Positions 46,983 through 56,321 of a stretch of DNA of 64,000 nt are shown piece by piece; positions within the stretch are counted from its first letter, which is position 1, and each line of letters starts with the position of its first letter. The DNA comes from Psychrobacter arenosus. GTDB lineage: Bacteria > Pseudomonadota > Gammaproteobacteria > Pseudomonadales > Moraxellaceae. The position numbers and the translations under genes were made by a program. The stretch spans positions 2,170,001 through 2,234,000 of the forward strand of contig NZ_LR884459.1 of NCBI RefSeq assembly GCF_904848165.1, written 5' to 3'. The notes under the pieces are model-generated. The model did no database searches. It saw nothing but the letters and a program-made list of their open reading frames with translations, and had not been told where the DNA came from.

Positions 46983-46998
46983 CTAATAGTTGAGTCAA
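46970..46998 (-). promoter_or_regulatory. Probable tnsA promoter
   Basis: TTGACT (46993-46998) and TATTGT (46970-46975) are 17 bp apart on the reverse strand. Transcription would begin near 46963, inside the hairpin loop, so the message lacks the 5' arm of the terminator. The innermost TnsB-type repeat (47000-47018) touches the -35, consistent with TnsB autorepression as known for Tn7. Confidence 0.6.
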
Positions 46999-46999
46999 T

Positions 47000-47066
47000 A
47001 GGATGATACTTTATTACTCAGGATGATACTTTATTACTTAAGATTAAACTTTATTACTCGCTAACA
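47000..47066 (-). repeat. Tn7-like right end: three tightly packed TnsB-type repeats
   Basis: AGGATGATACTTTATTACT at 47000-47018 and 47020-47038, and AAGATTAAACTTTATTACT at 47040-47058, at a 20-bp period, followed by the terminus CTCGCTAACA. Dense packing at the right end and wide spacing at the left end copy the asymmetry of Tn7. Confidence 0.92.
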
Positions 47067-47071
47067 ATATA
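47067..47071. repeat. Target-site duplication, right copy (ATATA)
   Basis: Matches ATATA at 14864-14868; lies 21-25 bp past the glmS stop codon. Confidence 0.9.
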
Positions 47072-47091
47072 ATCCGTTGATATTTATAAAA

Positions 47092-47126
47092 TTATTCGAC
47101 CGTGACGCTCTTGGCCAGGTTACGTG
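47092..47126 (-). promoter_or_regulatory. attTn7 recognition region in the 3' end of glmS
   Basis: Encodes the last residues NLAKSVTVE of GlmS plus stop. By analogy with Tn7, TnsD binds this stretch and directs insertion about 25 bp downstream, where the element ends. Confidence 0.8.
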
Positions 47127-48939
47127 GCTGATCCACATCCGTACCCCGTAATACCGCAACGTGATAGGACAATAGCTGCATCGGCACGCTATAAACGATA
47201 GGTGCTAAAATTTCATTCACATCAGGTACTTGAATGACATGAAGACGCTCATCGCTCTCAATCTGCGTGTTCTCACCCGCAAAGACAAACAATTCACCAT
47301 GACGCGCGTGCACTTCTTGCATATTGGCTTTAAGTTTGTCCAGCATACTGTCTTTAGGGGCTAGCACTACGATTGGCATATCTTTATCGACTAAGGCTAG
47401 TGGGCCATGTTTCAACTCGCCAGCAGCATAGCCTTCCGCATGGATATAAGAGATTTCTTTAAGCTTTAGCGCGCCTTCTAGAGCGATAGGGAACTGCACG
47501 CCACGGCCTAAGAAAATAGCGCTCTTTCTCGCTTCAAACTTCTCGCTTAACTCAGCGATGGCTTGGTCTAAACTTAAGCTACTGTAAAGCTGCCCAGAGA
47601 GTTTATGCAGCTCAACGATCATTTCATTAAAAACGTCATCGCTAATACGCGACTGCACACGACCAATTTTTAAGACCAGTAGCATCAAGGCGGCCAACTG
47701 CGTGGTAAAGGCCTTAGTAGAGGCGACACCAATCTCGACACCGGCTAGCGTCGGTAAGAAAATATCGGTCTCACGCACCAATGAGGAAGTAGCGACGTTA
47801 CATAGGGCTAGGCTAGCAAAACCATTGATTTCACCGGCTTTGCTACGACGTTGGATATCACGTAGAGCTGATAAGGTATCTGCGGTCTCACCAGACTGTG
47901 AGATACAAATCATCAAAGTGTTATCAACGACCACAGGATTGCGATAACGGAATTCGCTGGCAATCTCGACCGAGCAGGGCAGGCGAGTGAGGTCTTCAAA
48001 CCAATATTTCGCGACCATACCTGCGTGATAGCTAGTACCACAGGCTAAGATTTGAATATGCTTTATATGGGCTAATATGGCTTCATTACGCGCTAAGAAG
48101 TCGGCTTTAAAGCCTTGCTGGTTAATACCCATCTCTACAGTACGGGCGACGGCATCAGGCTGCTCATAAATCTCTTTGAGCATATAGTGCTTAAATTCAC
48201 CTTTATCCGCATTATGATGCTCAGCATCGAGCTCTTTAATATCACGTGCAACCTTTTCGCCATCGGCATAAACCGTAATATCGTCTTTGGTTAATACCGC
48301 AATGTCGCCTTCTTCTAAATACATGAAGCGGTTGGTCACGGGTAATAAGGCTAATTGATCAGAAGCAATAAAGTTCTCGCCAATACCGATACCAATCACT
48401 AGCGGAGAGCCCAGACGGACGGTAATTAATTGTTCAGGATGGTCCACGTGTAAGACGCCTAAAGCAAAGGCACCATGAAGTAGCGGGGTGATCTGCTGGA
48501 CCGCTTGCAATAGGTTGTCCGTCTGTTTATAAGCATCAGCGATTAAATGCGCCACTACCTCAGTATCCGTCTGTGAAGTAAACACATAGCCTTTGGCTAT
48601 CAGCTCCTCTTTAAGCGGGGCATAGTTTTCTACGATACCGTTATGCACGACGGCCACTTTACCTGACACGTGCGGGTGGGCATTACATTGGGCGGGCTCG
48701 CCATGGGTCGCCCAACGCGTATGGGCAATACCGATTTTACCTTCAAAAAAACTAGGGTTTTTTTCTACAGCATTGACCAATTCTTGTACTTTACCCACTT
48801 GGCGCTCACGGTGAAGCTCGCCATCGCGGATGACCGTCAGGCCCGCAGAGTCATAGCCGCGGTATTCTAGACGCTTTAATCCTTCTAAAAGGATATTAGA
48901 GATATTACGTTCAGCGACAGCGCCGACTATTCCACACAT
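47092..48939 (-). CDS. glmS: Glutamine-fructose-6-phosphate aminotransferase (isomerizing)
   Basis: A 615-residue GlmS making glucosamine-6-phosphate for cell-wall and LPS synthesis. It has the N-terminal class II amidotransferase domain with nucleophile Cys2 (MCGIVGAVAER), then two SIS domains (CGTSYHAGMVAKYW with CISQSGETADTL, and FLGRGVQFPIALEGALKLKEISYIHAEGYAAGELKHGP), ending in the conserved PRNLAKSVTVE. Its last 30 or so bases are the attTn7 sequence read by TnsD, and the gene is intact. Its natural terminator is now 32 kb away. Confidence 0.97.
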   Translation of the reverse strand: MCGIVGAVAERNISNILLEGLKRLEYRGYDSAGLTVIRDGELHRERQVGKVQELVNAVEKNPSFFEGKIGIAHTRWATHGEPAQCNAHPHVSGKVAVVHNGIVENYAPLKEELIAKGYVFTSQTDTEVVAHLIADAYKQTDNLLQAVQQITPLLHGAFALGVLHVDHPEQLITVRLGSPLVIGIGIGENFIASDQLALLPVTNRFMYLEEGDIAVLTKDDITVYADGEKVARDIKELDAEHHNADKGEFKHYMLKEIYEQPDAVARTVEMGINQQGFKADFLARNEAILAHIKHIQILACGTSYHAGMVAKYWFEDLTRLPCSVEIASEFRYRNPVVVDNTLMICISQSGETADTLSALRDIQRRSKAGEINGFASLALCNVATSSLVRETDIFLPTLAGVEIGVASTKAFTTQLAALMLLVLKIGRVQSRISDDVFNEMIVELHKLSGQLYSSLSLDQAIAELSEKFEARKSAIFLGRGVQFPIALEGALKLKEISYIHAEGYAAGELKHGPLALVDKDMPIVVLAPKDSMLDKLKANMQEVHARHGELFVFAGENTQIESDERLHVIQVPDVNEILAPIVYSVPMQLLSYHVAVLRGTDVDQPRNLAKSVTVE

Positions 48940-49061
48940 AAGAGTTCCTTAAAGTGTTGCTTTTAATTATTGTAGTGAGTAATTGAGAGCTTTAATCACT
49001 AATTGCTTGATATATTGGGCTTAACGGTTAATGATAAGTTCTAGACCGATAAGATTAAAAA

Positions 49062-49655
49062 TTAGCGTTTATCTGCCAGTAGTTTGTCTATCTGAGCAAT
49101 CACAAGTTTGCGAGATTTTCTGGTTTTAAATACCGTAGGGATATGCAGCAAAAAACTCGCCTGCTGATGAGCAAAGGCATCACGCTTATTTGAAGCTATA
49201 TAATGTTTTAAATCGATGAGCGAATCTCTATTCAAAGCCCATAAAACTTGCTGTTTAATCTCAGTTTTATAATAGGCATCGTCTTTTAAACATAATCGAT
49301 ACTTTTTGCGAGCCAGACACTGCGAGCAAGTATAACTCCCTAAATCCTGATGCCGACTATAGCCACGAATCTCAGGATGAAGCCAAGACCTGATATCATA
49401 ACCATCAGGTAGATTTAAATCGGTTTCATTATAGCCGCCCAAAAGGTTAGGATAACCAATGACGTAATGCTGTTTTTGACCACTGTTCATCCTTGCCTCG
49501 TAGTCAAATATAGGACTTTTCTGAAAATAAGCTACCTCTTGTTTATGCTGAAGATGTCGCACTAAACCAATTTCGAAGATAGCATGACCGCCGCAGTTGG
49601 GACAGATGATATCTACCTGATTAGGTAGGCTTTTCCAAGCGTATAGATAACTCAT
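49062..49655 (-). CDS. Uncharacterised zinc-ribbon protein
   Basis: A 197-residue cytosolic protein with two cysteine pairs, CPNCGG near residue 19 and CSQCLARKKYRLCL near 110, likely binding zinc. No catalytic motif is recognised. The C-terminal segment is basic (FKTRKSRKLVIAQIDKLLADKR). It lies between glmS and glmU on the same strand, 122 bp before glmS, but no link with amino-sugar synthesis can be claimed. Confidence 0.6.
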   Translation of the reverse strand: MSYLYAWKSLPNQVDIICPNCGGHAIFEIGLVRHLQHKQEVAYFQKSPIFDYEARMNSGQKQHYVIGYPNLLGGYNETDLNLPDGYDIRSWLHPEIRGYSRHQDLGSYTCSQCLARKKYRLCLKDDAYYKTEIKQQVLWALNRDSLIDLKHYIASNKRDAFAHQQASFLLHIPTVFKTRKSRKLVIAQIDKLLADKR

Positions 49656-49738
49656 CTAGACCTCCTACTGCTACCTTAAATACAAATGATAGGTCGCTAA
49701 TATAATCTGAGCTTTATGTGAGGTAGAACTTATTACCT

Positions 49739-50107
49739 TTACTGTCTTTCTGAGCCTTTAGTAAATTCAAATACTTCACCCTCAGTCGTCCTGACTTTCT
49801 CAAACCCTTTCCTAGCTTTTAACGAGACTGCGGGAATGTCATTCACCGTGGCTGAGCCATCTGAATTAATATATACCCACATCTCATTGCCATTAGGGTA
49901 AGTCAAGATATAGCGCTGATACGACTCATCCGGCGTGGGCGCAACCACACCCCAATTACCATGACACTTGCCCGAGTATTTTAAGACCTTGTTAGCATTA
50001 AAGTACTGACATTGGGCGGCGTATTCTATAGTCGTACTCGCCGAGGCAAAGGATACTGACAGCATCGTAGTGGCTAGTAATAAAGTAGCGGGTAAAATAT
50101 TTTTCAT
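49739..50107 (-). CDS. Small secreted protein of unknown function
   Basis: About 122 residues with a clear signal peptide (MKNILPATLLLATTMLSVSFASA). The start is set at ATG 50107 because the longer frame from 50149 would put 14 residues before the signal. The mature part holds two cysteines (CQYFNANKVLKYSGKCHG) that may form a disulfide, and beta-rich sequence (YILTYPNGNEMWVYINSDGSATVND). Periplasmic or exported; function unknown. Confidence 0.65.
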   Translation of the reverse strand: MKNILPATLLLATTMLSVSFASASTTIEYAAQCQYFNANKVLKYSGKCHGNWGVVAPTPDESYQRYILTYPNGNEMWVYINSDGSATVNDIPAVSLKARKGFEKVRTTEGEVFEFTKGSERQ

Positions 50108-50210
50108 AAGGCAAACCCTCAAAGAAAATACTTTCAATAATAAGCCCAACGCTTATCACTAGCATAGGTAAACTGGCCTTATTGAATCTGCACTCTTAAC
50201 CACTTTATTT

Positions 50211-51575
50211 TTACTTTTTCGTAGGTCTTTCCCAATCGGATTTTTGCACTTGTTTGCCACGGGCTACGGCCAACGCATTGTCGGCGACTTCCTTAGTAAT
50301 CACTGAGCCAGCACCAACGGTAGCCGTTTTGCCAATGGTCACGGGTGCGACCAGACTGCTGTTAGAACCAATGAAAGCATAATCACCAATGACGGTCTGA
50401 TGTTTATTTACGCCATCATAGTTACAAGTGATCGTACCGGCACCGATATTAACTTGCTCACCGACCGTAGCATCACCAATATAGCTTAAATGATTGATTT
50501 TGCTACCACGGCCTAGCTTGGTTTTTTTGGTTTCGACAAAGTTACCGACCTTGCTGTCATCACCCAGTTGCGTCTGCGGGCGCAGATGTGCAAAAGGTCC
50601 GACGCTAACGTTGCTACCAAGCTCGGCTGAATCGATGACACAGTAGGGCTTCACATGGGTATTATCGCCAATCGTACTGTCTTTGATAATACAACCGGCT
50701 TCAATAGTGACATTGCTGCCCAACTGACAATCGCCTTGCAAGACTACGCCCACATCTATAAAGACGTCTTGACCTACGCTAACCTGACCTCGAATATCCA
50801 CCCGAGCAGGATCGGCAAACTGTACGCCGGCGACTTGTAGGGCTTCTACAAGATGCGCCTGCCATCTACGCTCTAAGCTAGCGAGCTGCTGACGGTCATT
50901 GACCCCTTCAATTTCAAAGTCTTGTGCCGGTTCAATCGCTGCAATTTCAATACCATCAGCGACTGCCATTTTTACGATATCGGTGAGATAGTATTCTTGT
51001 TGCGCATTGTCATTCGACAAGTTGGGTAAGTATTTATGCAATAGCGCATTATCGACACAATAGATGCCACTGTTAATTTCTTGAATGGCTTGCTCGTCTG
51101 CCGTAGCGTCTTTTTGTTCGACGATAGCTAAGATATTACCTTGCTCATCACGCTTAATACGACCTAGACCAAACGGATTGTCTACCGTCAACGTCAGCAT
51201 CGACATACCTTGGTGGTTGGCGCTCTCTAATTTTTTTAGCGTTTCAGCACTAACTAACGGCACATCGCCATAAAGAATTAGGCTTTTACCGTCTTTTGGC
51301 AGCTCAGCTAAAGTTACTTTGACTGCATGGCCAGTCCCGAGCTGTTCGGTTTGCTCTACCCAAGTCAGCGCATAATCCGTCATAGCGGTTTGCACTTGAT
51401 CGCCACCAAACCCATAAACCACGATGGTCTTTTGCATGGCCAATTGCGCGCAAGTATTGAGCACATGAGCGAGCAAAGGTTTGCCTGCTAGGGTCTGCAA
51501 TACTTTCGGTTTGGCCGATTTCATGCGAGTGCCTTTACCAGCAGCGAGGATAATTACAGAGAGAGAATGCGTCAT
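50211..51575 (-). CDS. glmU: Bifunctional UDP-GlcNAc pyrophosphorylase / GlcN-1-P acetyltransferase
   Basis: A 454-residue GlmU completing UDP-N-acetylglucosamine synthesis. The N-terminal pyrophosphorylase has [28 protein letters not shown] and the YGDVPLV metal site. The C-terminal left-handed beta-helix shows hexapeptide repeats (GADVR-like turns from [13 protein letters not shown] onward) with [28 protein letters not shown], the acetyl-CoA site. It works in the same pathway as glmS three genes away. Confidence 0.96.
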   Translation of the reverse strand: MTHSLSVIILAAGKGTRMKSAKPKVLQTLAGKPLLAHVLNTCAQLAMQKTIVVYGFGGDQVQTAMTDYALTWVEQTEQLGTGHAVKVTLAELPKDGKSLILYGDVPLVSAETLKKLESANHQGMSMLTLTVDNPFGLGRIKRDEQGNILAIVEQKDATADEQAIQEINSGIYCVDNALLHKYLPNLSNDNAQQEYYLTDIVKMAVADGIEIAAIEPAQDFEIEGVNDRQQLASLERRWQAHLVEALQVAGVQFADPARVDIRGQVSVGQDVFIDVGVVLQGDCQLGSNVTIEAGCIIKDSTIGDNTHVKPYCVIDSAELGSNVSVGPFAHLRPQTQLGDDSKVGNFVETKKTKLGRGSKINHLSYIGDATVGEQVNIGAGTITCNYDGVNKHQTVIGDYAFIGSNSSLVAPVTIGKTATVGAGSVITKEVADNALAVARGKQVQKSDWERPTKK

Positions 51576-51926
51576 AAGTGTAGGTCTTGTTGAGTTATTA
51601 CCGAGTCATTGCGCTAGATTATAACGCAACAAAGCGGAGGATTTAAAATAGGCATCCAGGCCTGTATTTTTACGGGTTATTACCTTTGCAAATGCTAGTA
51701 TAAAATCACGATAGTTAGTAGCCTGCTAAGGTCAGTCTTTAACGCTTAAATAATATAAGCAAAGCCAATAGCAGAATGCCGTTGGCTATAAATTAATAGG
51801 GTAATATGGCTTAGTGTACTAGCTGTGGCCTAAATAAAAAAGCAAATTTAATATTATAAAAATCGGCAAATATTTACTTTATTAATAAATGTAATTCACT
51901 AATAAGCCCGCTAATAAAACCGAGCG
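51576..51926. other. Intergenic region between pgpA and glmU
   Basis: About 350 bp of AT-rich sequence carrying the upstream region of glmU. No ORF with a ribosome site and no clear hairpin terminator was found. Confidence 0.5.
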
Positions 51927-52523
51927 CTAATAAAACCAAGCATAGCCAAACCATAGCGCTAAAATAACCATTAACGCCATGACACCGGCTATAAGGTCAT
52001 CCAGCATAATCCCTAGACCACCAGCGACTTGCTTATCTGCCCAACTGATAGGGAAGGGCTTAATAATGTCAAAAAAGCGAAATAAGACAAAAGCGAGCAG
52101 TAAATTAACCATGCCAAACGTAGACCAGAGGGGCATACGCTCGTCACTCATACCGCTGCTGACATAGGCTAACGGTAATAACGCTATCCACATACCTGCC
52201 CACTCATCCCAAACAATATGCGGATCATCATGCACGCCCATGAGGTCAGACGTACGACCACACAGCCAAATACCGACAATACTAGCCATAAGGGTAAGGA
52301 TTAAAAAAGGCACGAAGCCTAGCATCATAAGCGGAATAGCAATAATTAAACCGCCAACCGTGCCCCAAGTGCCTGGTGCTCGCTGTGGCATACCGCTACC
52401 GAGACCAATCCCTAACCAATACACGACCTTATCCGCCAAACTAGCGCCGGCAGGTAGAGAAGGGCAAACGTTAGCTTTGCTAATATCGGGTTTATGACCT
52501 GGCGCAGACGGCGGATGACTCAT
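51927..52523 (-). CDS. pgpA: Phosphatidylglycerophosphatase A
   Basis: About 198 residues. PgpA family dephosphorylating phosphatidylglycerophosphate in the inner membrane. Motifs: GLGSGMPQRAPGTWGTVGG, DPHIVWDEWAGMW, and FDIIKPFPISWADKQVAGGLGIMLDDLIAG with its acidic residues. Four membrane spans are predicted. Start ATG 52523 is chosen over the in-frame TTG at 52535. It follows thiL in the same direction. Confidence 0.88.
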   Translation of the reverse strand: MSHPPSAPGHKPDISKANVCPSLPAGASLADKVVYWLGIGLGSGMPQRAPGTWGTVGGLIIAIPLMMLGFVPFLILTLMASIVGIWLCGRTSDLMGVHDDPHIVWDEWAGMWIALLPLAYVSSGMSDERMPLWSTFGMVNLLLAFVLFRFFDIIKPFPISWADKQVAGGLGIMLDDLIAGVMALMVILALWFGYAWFY

Positions 52524-52664
52524 GAGCTTAAGCAACTATAAAAGTGAATGATGGGGTAAAGCTAGAATGATGGGTATAAGAATATCACAGAGGGAGAGGA
52601 TTCACTAAACTCAGATGGTAGCTGACTAGTAAGCTAAATAAGGAGTGAGATATTAATAGAGCTA

Positions 52665-53705
52665 TTAGCTAAAGTGCTGAAAACCTTGCAGGTTTGGCAT
52701 CTCGCTAAAGGGATGTGGGTTGGCTGGCGTGACCGATTGGCCTTGATAAGCCAGTTGAATATGAGCCTCTATATCATTGCTGTTATCAGCGGCACTGATC
52801 ACTTCACCAATACAAGTGACCCTAGTATTCGCGATGGCATGGCTTTCAGGAGGAAAGACCCCGGCAGGTAAAGTAAACACCAACTCGTAATCGTCACCAC
52901 CGGTTAATTGACAGCGCAAGCGTTCGGCTGTGGCAACTTGCTGCAGTGCGCTACTGGTCGGCAATTTATCGATATCTAAACGTATTGCCACCGAGCTTTG
53001 CAGACAAATATGTTTCAGGTCTTGCGCAAGACCATCTGACACATCAATCATCGCTGTAGCTTGACCTTGCTGAGCTAAGGCTTGACCCAGTTGTACTCGT
53101 GGCGTGGGCATATGCAACCGATGACTCAACTGCTGACCTAGCTCTGTATCAAGATTATGCAGGGCATAGCAAGCATCGCCTAACGTACCAGAGACATAAA
53201 CTTTATCCCCGACTTGCGCGCCATTGCGATAAATAGGGTGGCCATCTTTGGTAAGCAAGCCTTGCGCCGTGACACTGAGCACCAACTTGTCATGGCGCGT
53301 AGTATCGCCACCGATTAGCTGCACGCCAAATTGGCTGCAAGCATGAAAAAGACCTTTGGCAAATTCGCCCAACCAAGCCTCAGTAGCCAGTCGTTCTGGT
53401 AAAGCCAACGCCAACAAAATACTGTGTGGCGTGGCCCCCATAGCGGCGATATCGGAGACATTGACCGCGACCGACTTAAAGCCAATGGCAAAAGCGAGTG
53501 CTTCAACCTGTGCCCAATTATCGCTAAAATGACGACCTTGCACTAAGGTATCTACACAACTGACCAACTGGCTTTCAGCAGGCAAGCGAATGACAGCCGC
53601 ATCATCGCCCAGACCTTTTAACACAGTCGCCTGACTTAAGGCATTAGCCCCAGCCGCTTGCTGTTGTTGGTCAAAGTAGCGATAGATGAGCTCAAATTCA
53701 GTCAT
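52665..53705 (-). CDS. thiL: Thiamine-monophosphate kinase
   Basis: A 346-residue ThiL phosphorylating thiamine monophosphate to the diphosphate. The AIRS-kinase pattern is clear: LGDDAAVIRLP, CVDTLVQGRHF, KSVAVNVSDIAAMGATP, GGDTTRH, and IDVSDGLAQDL. Its ATG lies three bases after the nusB stop, making nusB-thiL an operon, the usual ribH-nusB-thiL-pgpA order. Confidence 0.94.
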   Translation of the reverse strand: MTEFELIYRYFDQQQQAAGANALSQATVLKGLGDDAAVIRLPAESQLVSCVDTLVQGRHFSDNWAQVEALAFAIGFKSVAVNVSDIAAMGATPHSILLALALPERLATEAWLGEFAKGLFHACSQFGVQLIGGDTTRHDKLVLSVTAQGLLTKDGHPIYRNGAQVGDKVYVSGTLGDACYALHNLDTELGQQLSHRLHMPTPRVQLGQALAQQGQATAMIDVSDGLAQDLKHICLQSSVAIRLDIDKLPTSSALQQVATAERLRCQLTGGDDYELVFTLPAGVFPPESHAIANTRVTCIGEVISAADNSNDIEAHIQLAYQGQSVTPANPHPFSEMPNLQGFQHFS

Positions 53706-53707
53706 GA

Positions 53708-54703
53708 TTATTCAGCGTCTGGCTTTTTAGCGTCAGTAGTATCGGCAACTTCAGCATCGGTCTTAGACTCAACTGCTTCTTCTTGCGGCTGCTCTGCCAC
53801 TGAGTCAGACGCTAGCGTACCTGCCGCCAATAACGCCTCTTTCAGCGACGTCGTTTCGATGCTAGTAGGATCAATGCTTGCAGGGTCGATTTCAGTTTCT
53901 AGCTTAGGCTCTGCTGCTGGCTGTTCGGTGACTTCAGCGCTGTCTGTAACCGTACTGGCTGCTTTAGCCGTAGCGGTTGAAGGAGCGACACGTTTACGCT
54001 TGATAGGCTGGCCTGATTTAAGACCAATTCTAGGTTTAGGCTCACGTTTTGGCGTAGTGTCTGCCTCAGCGTCTACAGGCTCAACATCACTAGCCGTGTC
54101 TGCTACTGTTTCTTGAGGAGCTACTTCTGCAACAGGAGCCGGCTTAGCAGCTTTTGCCACCTTAGGTAGTTTTTCATCGGCTGCCACTTCAAGTTCACGC
54201 AATTCAGGGGCTAGTTTATCTAGTACCGCATTGATTAATTTATGCGCATCGGTAGCTCCGAAATGGGTATTTAGCTTCATGGCTTCGTCTAATACGACTT
54301 TATACGGAATCTCAAAACGGTCTTTTAATTCGTAAACACCCACTAGCAAGATGGCATGTTCAACCGGGTCAATTAAGCCGATTTCACGGTCAAGATGTTG
54401 AGCGATTAGCGCGTCTAGTTCTTCCACTTGTTCAGGAATATGACGCATCAGCTCGTGATAGTAGCCCAGATGGACGGTATGCATCGCGTTATTGGCACGG
54501 GTGCGGGCTGCGATATCGTGAGGAGCATTGGCTTTCCACTCGCGATGATCGGTCTGCTCAAAGCGGCGATCCGTCATGAGCCACTCATACAGACCTTGCA
54601 TAGCAAAGCGTCGCGCCTTGCGCACGGCGGTATGGGAGGTTTTGTACGCAGATTCGTTAATGTCGAACTGGTCGGCATCGGTTGCCGGATTGGTTTTGCT
54701 CAT
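53708..54703 (-). CDS. nusB: Transcription antitermination factor NusB with long C-terminal extension
   Basis: A 331-residue protein whose first about 170 residues are NusB ([17 protein letters not shown], then [56 protein letters not shown]). NusB usually has about 140-160 residues; here about 155 extra residues of Ala, Glu, Pro, Thr and Asp follow, with a basic patch ([15 protein letters not shown]) in the middle. The extension is probably disordered. NusB joins NusE in antitermination complexes on rRNA transcripts. It follows ribH and precedes thiL. Confidence 0.9.
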   Translation of the reverse strand: MSKTNPATDADQFDINESAYKTSHTAVRKARRFAMQGLYEWLMTDRRFEQTDHREWKANAPHDIAARTRANNAMHTVHLGYYHELMRHIPEQVEELDALIAQHLDREIGLIDPVEHAILLVGVYELKDRFEIPYKVVLDEAMKLNTHFGATDAHKLINAVLDKLAPELRELEVAADEKLPKVAKAAKPAPVAEVAPQETVADTASDVEPVDAEADTTPKREPKPRIGLKSGQPIKRKRVAPSTATAKAASTVTDSAEVTEQPAAEPKLETEIDPASIDPTSIETTSLKEALLAAGTLASDSVAEQPQEEAVESKTDAEVADTTDAKKPDAE

Positions 54704-54821
54704 GGGGGGAGATACCTATTGTCAAACTTGGAGGGTTTTGACTTTACTATGGACTATTATAAAAATGCTAAGCAGAGACCCTTGTCGCAAGAGTCTCCTT
54801 AATTAACCAGTTACTAGTAAT

Positions 54822-55337
54822 TTATTCTTCGTCTTCTTCAATATCTAGCTGTGATAAAACGGCAATCATTTCTAAAGCAACCATAGCAGCTTCAGAGCCT
54901 TTATTGCCCGCTTTAGTACCCGCACGTTCGATAGCTTGCTCGATGCTGTCCGTAGTCAAGACGCCGTTGATAACTGGGATGTTGTAATCTGTTGCCACGC
55001 CTGCCAAACCTTTCGCAGATTCGCTAGCGACAAAATCAAAGTGTGGCGTGCTGCCACGGATGACGGCACCTAGGGCAATGATAGCGTCAAAGCGATCAGA
55101 TTCTGCTGCGCGTTGAGCCGCTAGTGGCAACTCGAAAGCACCAGGAACCCGGATAACCGTAATGTTGCTGCCTTGCACACCATGACGTAGTAGGGCATCA
55201 ATAGCGCCATCAACCAAAGACTCAACGACGAAACCGTTAAAACGACCGACGATAATACCAACACGGGCAGCGGTATTTTCAAATAAGTTGCCATCGATAT
55301 GGGTGATTTCGCTGCGCTGCTGTTGTAAATTTTTCAT
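54822..55337 (-). CDS. ribH: 6,7-dimethyl-8-ribityllumazine synthase
   Basis: A 171-residue RibH catalysing the penultimate step of riboflavin synthesis. Motifs: [54 protein letters not shown], and [27 protein letters not shown]. Acidic tail EEDEE. Upstream neighbour of nusB on the same strand. Confidence 0.96.
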   Translation of the reverse strand: MKNLQQQRSEITHIDGNLFENTAARVGIIVGRFNGFVVESLVDGAIDALLRHGVQGSNITVIRVPGAFELPLAAQRAAESDRFDAIIALGAVIRGSTPHFDFVASESAKGLAGVATDYNIPVINGVLTTDSIEQAIERAGTKAGNKGSEAAMVALEMIAVLSQLDIEEDEE

Positions 55338-55438
55338 AAAATAATCCTAATAGAACTCAATAGATGAGGGTAAATCGCAAAGGGGAAATAACCGGTGGAA
55401 ATTCAAAAAATATTAGATGCCGCTATAATACCATTTTT

Positions 55439-56224
55439 TCACAGCCGCATCTCTATCCCTTGTGCTGCCATAAATTGTTTTGCTTCCGCCACCGTATATT
55501 CGCCAAAGTGAAAAATACTAGCGGCTAGCACGGCATCGACGCCACCCTGTAACACGCCATCGGCTAAATGCTGCAGATTACCCACGCCACCTGAAGCAAT
55601 CACTGGCACATTGACCGCTTGGGTAATGGCCTTCATTAATGCCAAGTCATAGCCTTTTTTGGTGCCATCGCCATCCATCGAGGTCACTAGCAATTCGCCT
55701 GCGCCCAAATCCGCCATTTTTACTGCCCAAGCTACGGCATCAATGCCCGTAGGTTTACGACCGCCATGGGTAAATATTTCCCAACGCGGTTGCAGATTAC
55801 CTTGCGCGTCTTCGACATCGTCTACTTGCTTAGCGTCAATCGCGACCACAATACATTGGCTGCCGAATTTCTGCGCGGCTTCTCCAACAAACTCTGGGGT
55901 GAAGACTGCTGCTGAATTAATGGCGACTTTATCAGCCCCAGCATTGAGCAAATTACGGATATCGCCAATCTCGCGAACGCCGCCACCGACTGTCAATGGG
56001 ACGAATACGGTCTCTGCCATCCGTTCAACGGTTTCATAGGTGGTCGCCCGGCCATGATGGGTGGCTGTAATATCCAAAAAGGTGATTTCATCTGCGCCTT
56101 GTTCGTTGTAGCGTCGCGCCACTTCGACTGGATCGCCCGCATCGCGAATGTCGACAAATTGCACGCCCTTGACCACACGGCCATTGTCCACATCTAGACA
56201 TGGGATAATACGTTTTGCTAGCAT
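55439..56224 (-). CDS. hisF: Imidazole glycerol phosphate synthase subunit HisF
   Basis: A 261-residue (beta/alpha)8 barrel making imidazole glycerol phosphate with HisH. It starts [23 protein letters not shown], with the catalytic Asp in CLDVD and a second Asp in [24 protein letters not shown] and [10 protein letters not shown] are the phosphate loops. Complete and divergent from the following amidotransferase gene. Confidence 0.96.
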   Translation of the reverse strand: MLAKRIIPCLDVDNGRVVKGVQFVDIRDAGDPVEVARRYNEQGADEITFLDITATHHGRATTYETVERMAETVFVPLTVGGGVREIGDIRNLLNAGADKVAINSAAVFTPEFVGEAAQKFGSQCIVVAIDAKQVDDVEDAQGNLQPRWEIFTHGGRKPTGIDAVAWAVKMADLGAGELLVTSMDGDGTKKGYDLALMKAITQAVNVPVIASGGVGNLQHLADGVLQGGVDAVLAASIFHFGEYTVAEAKQFMAAQGIEMRL

Positions 56225-56321
56225 AAAACCGCCTGTTGGATAGCATAAGAATACAAAGACAAATTGCCCAGAATGCTATGATACTCGTTACTTTTTTACA
56301 AAACAAATCTTAAGCCTGCCT

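Larger units (their letters stand above)
14869..47066 (-). mobile_element. Complete Tn7-family transposon at attTn7 (32,198 bp)
   Basis: The termini read TGTCAGCGAG (left, 14869) and TGTTAGCGAG (right, reverse strand from 47066), each followed by TnsB-type repeats; both sides carry the ATATA duplication. All five genes tnsA-tnsB-tnsC-tnsD-tnsE run leftward from the right end. The right end lies 25 bp beyond the glmS stop codon, the orientation and distance of Tn7 itself. Nothing in tnsABCDE is visibly broken, so it may still be active. Cargo is a set of candidate defence genes and a nested integrative element. Confidence 0.96.

Noticed and set aside
42368..46998. CRISPR-associated Tn7-like (CAST) element
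   Set aside because: No cas genes or repeat-spacer array in the element; TnsD and TnsE are both full length.
53658..54116. 152-codon plus-strand frame opposite nusB
   Set aside because: Shadow of the Ala/Glu/Thr-rich nusB tail; low-complexity Ser/Ala product with no ribosome site.
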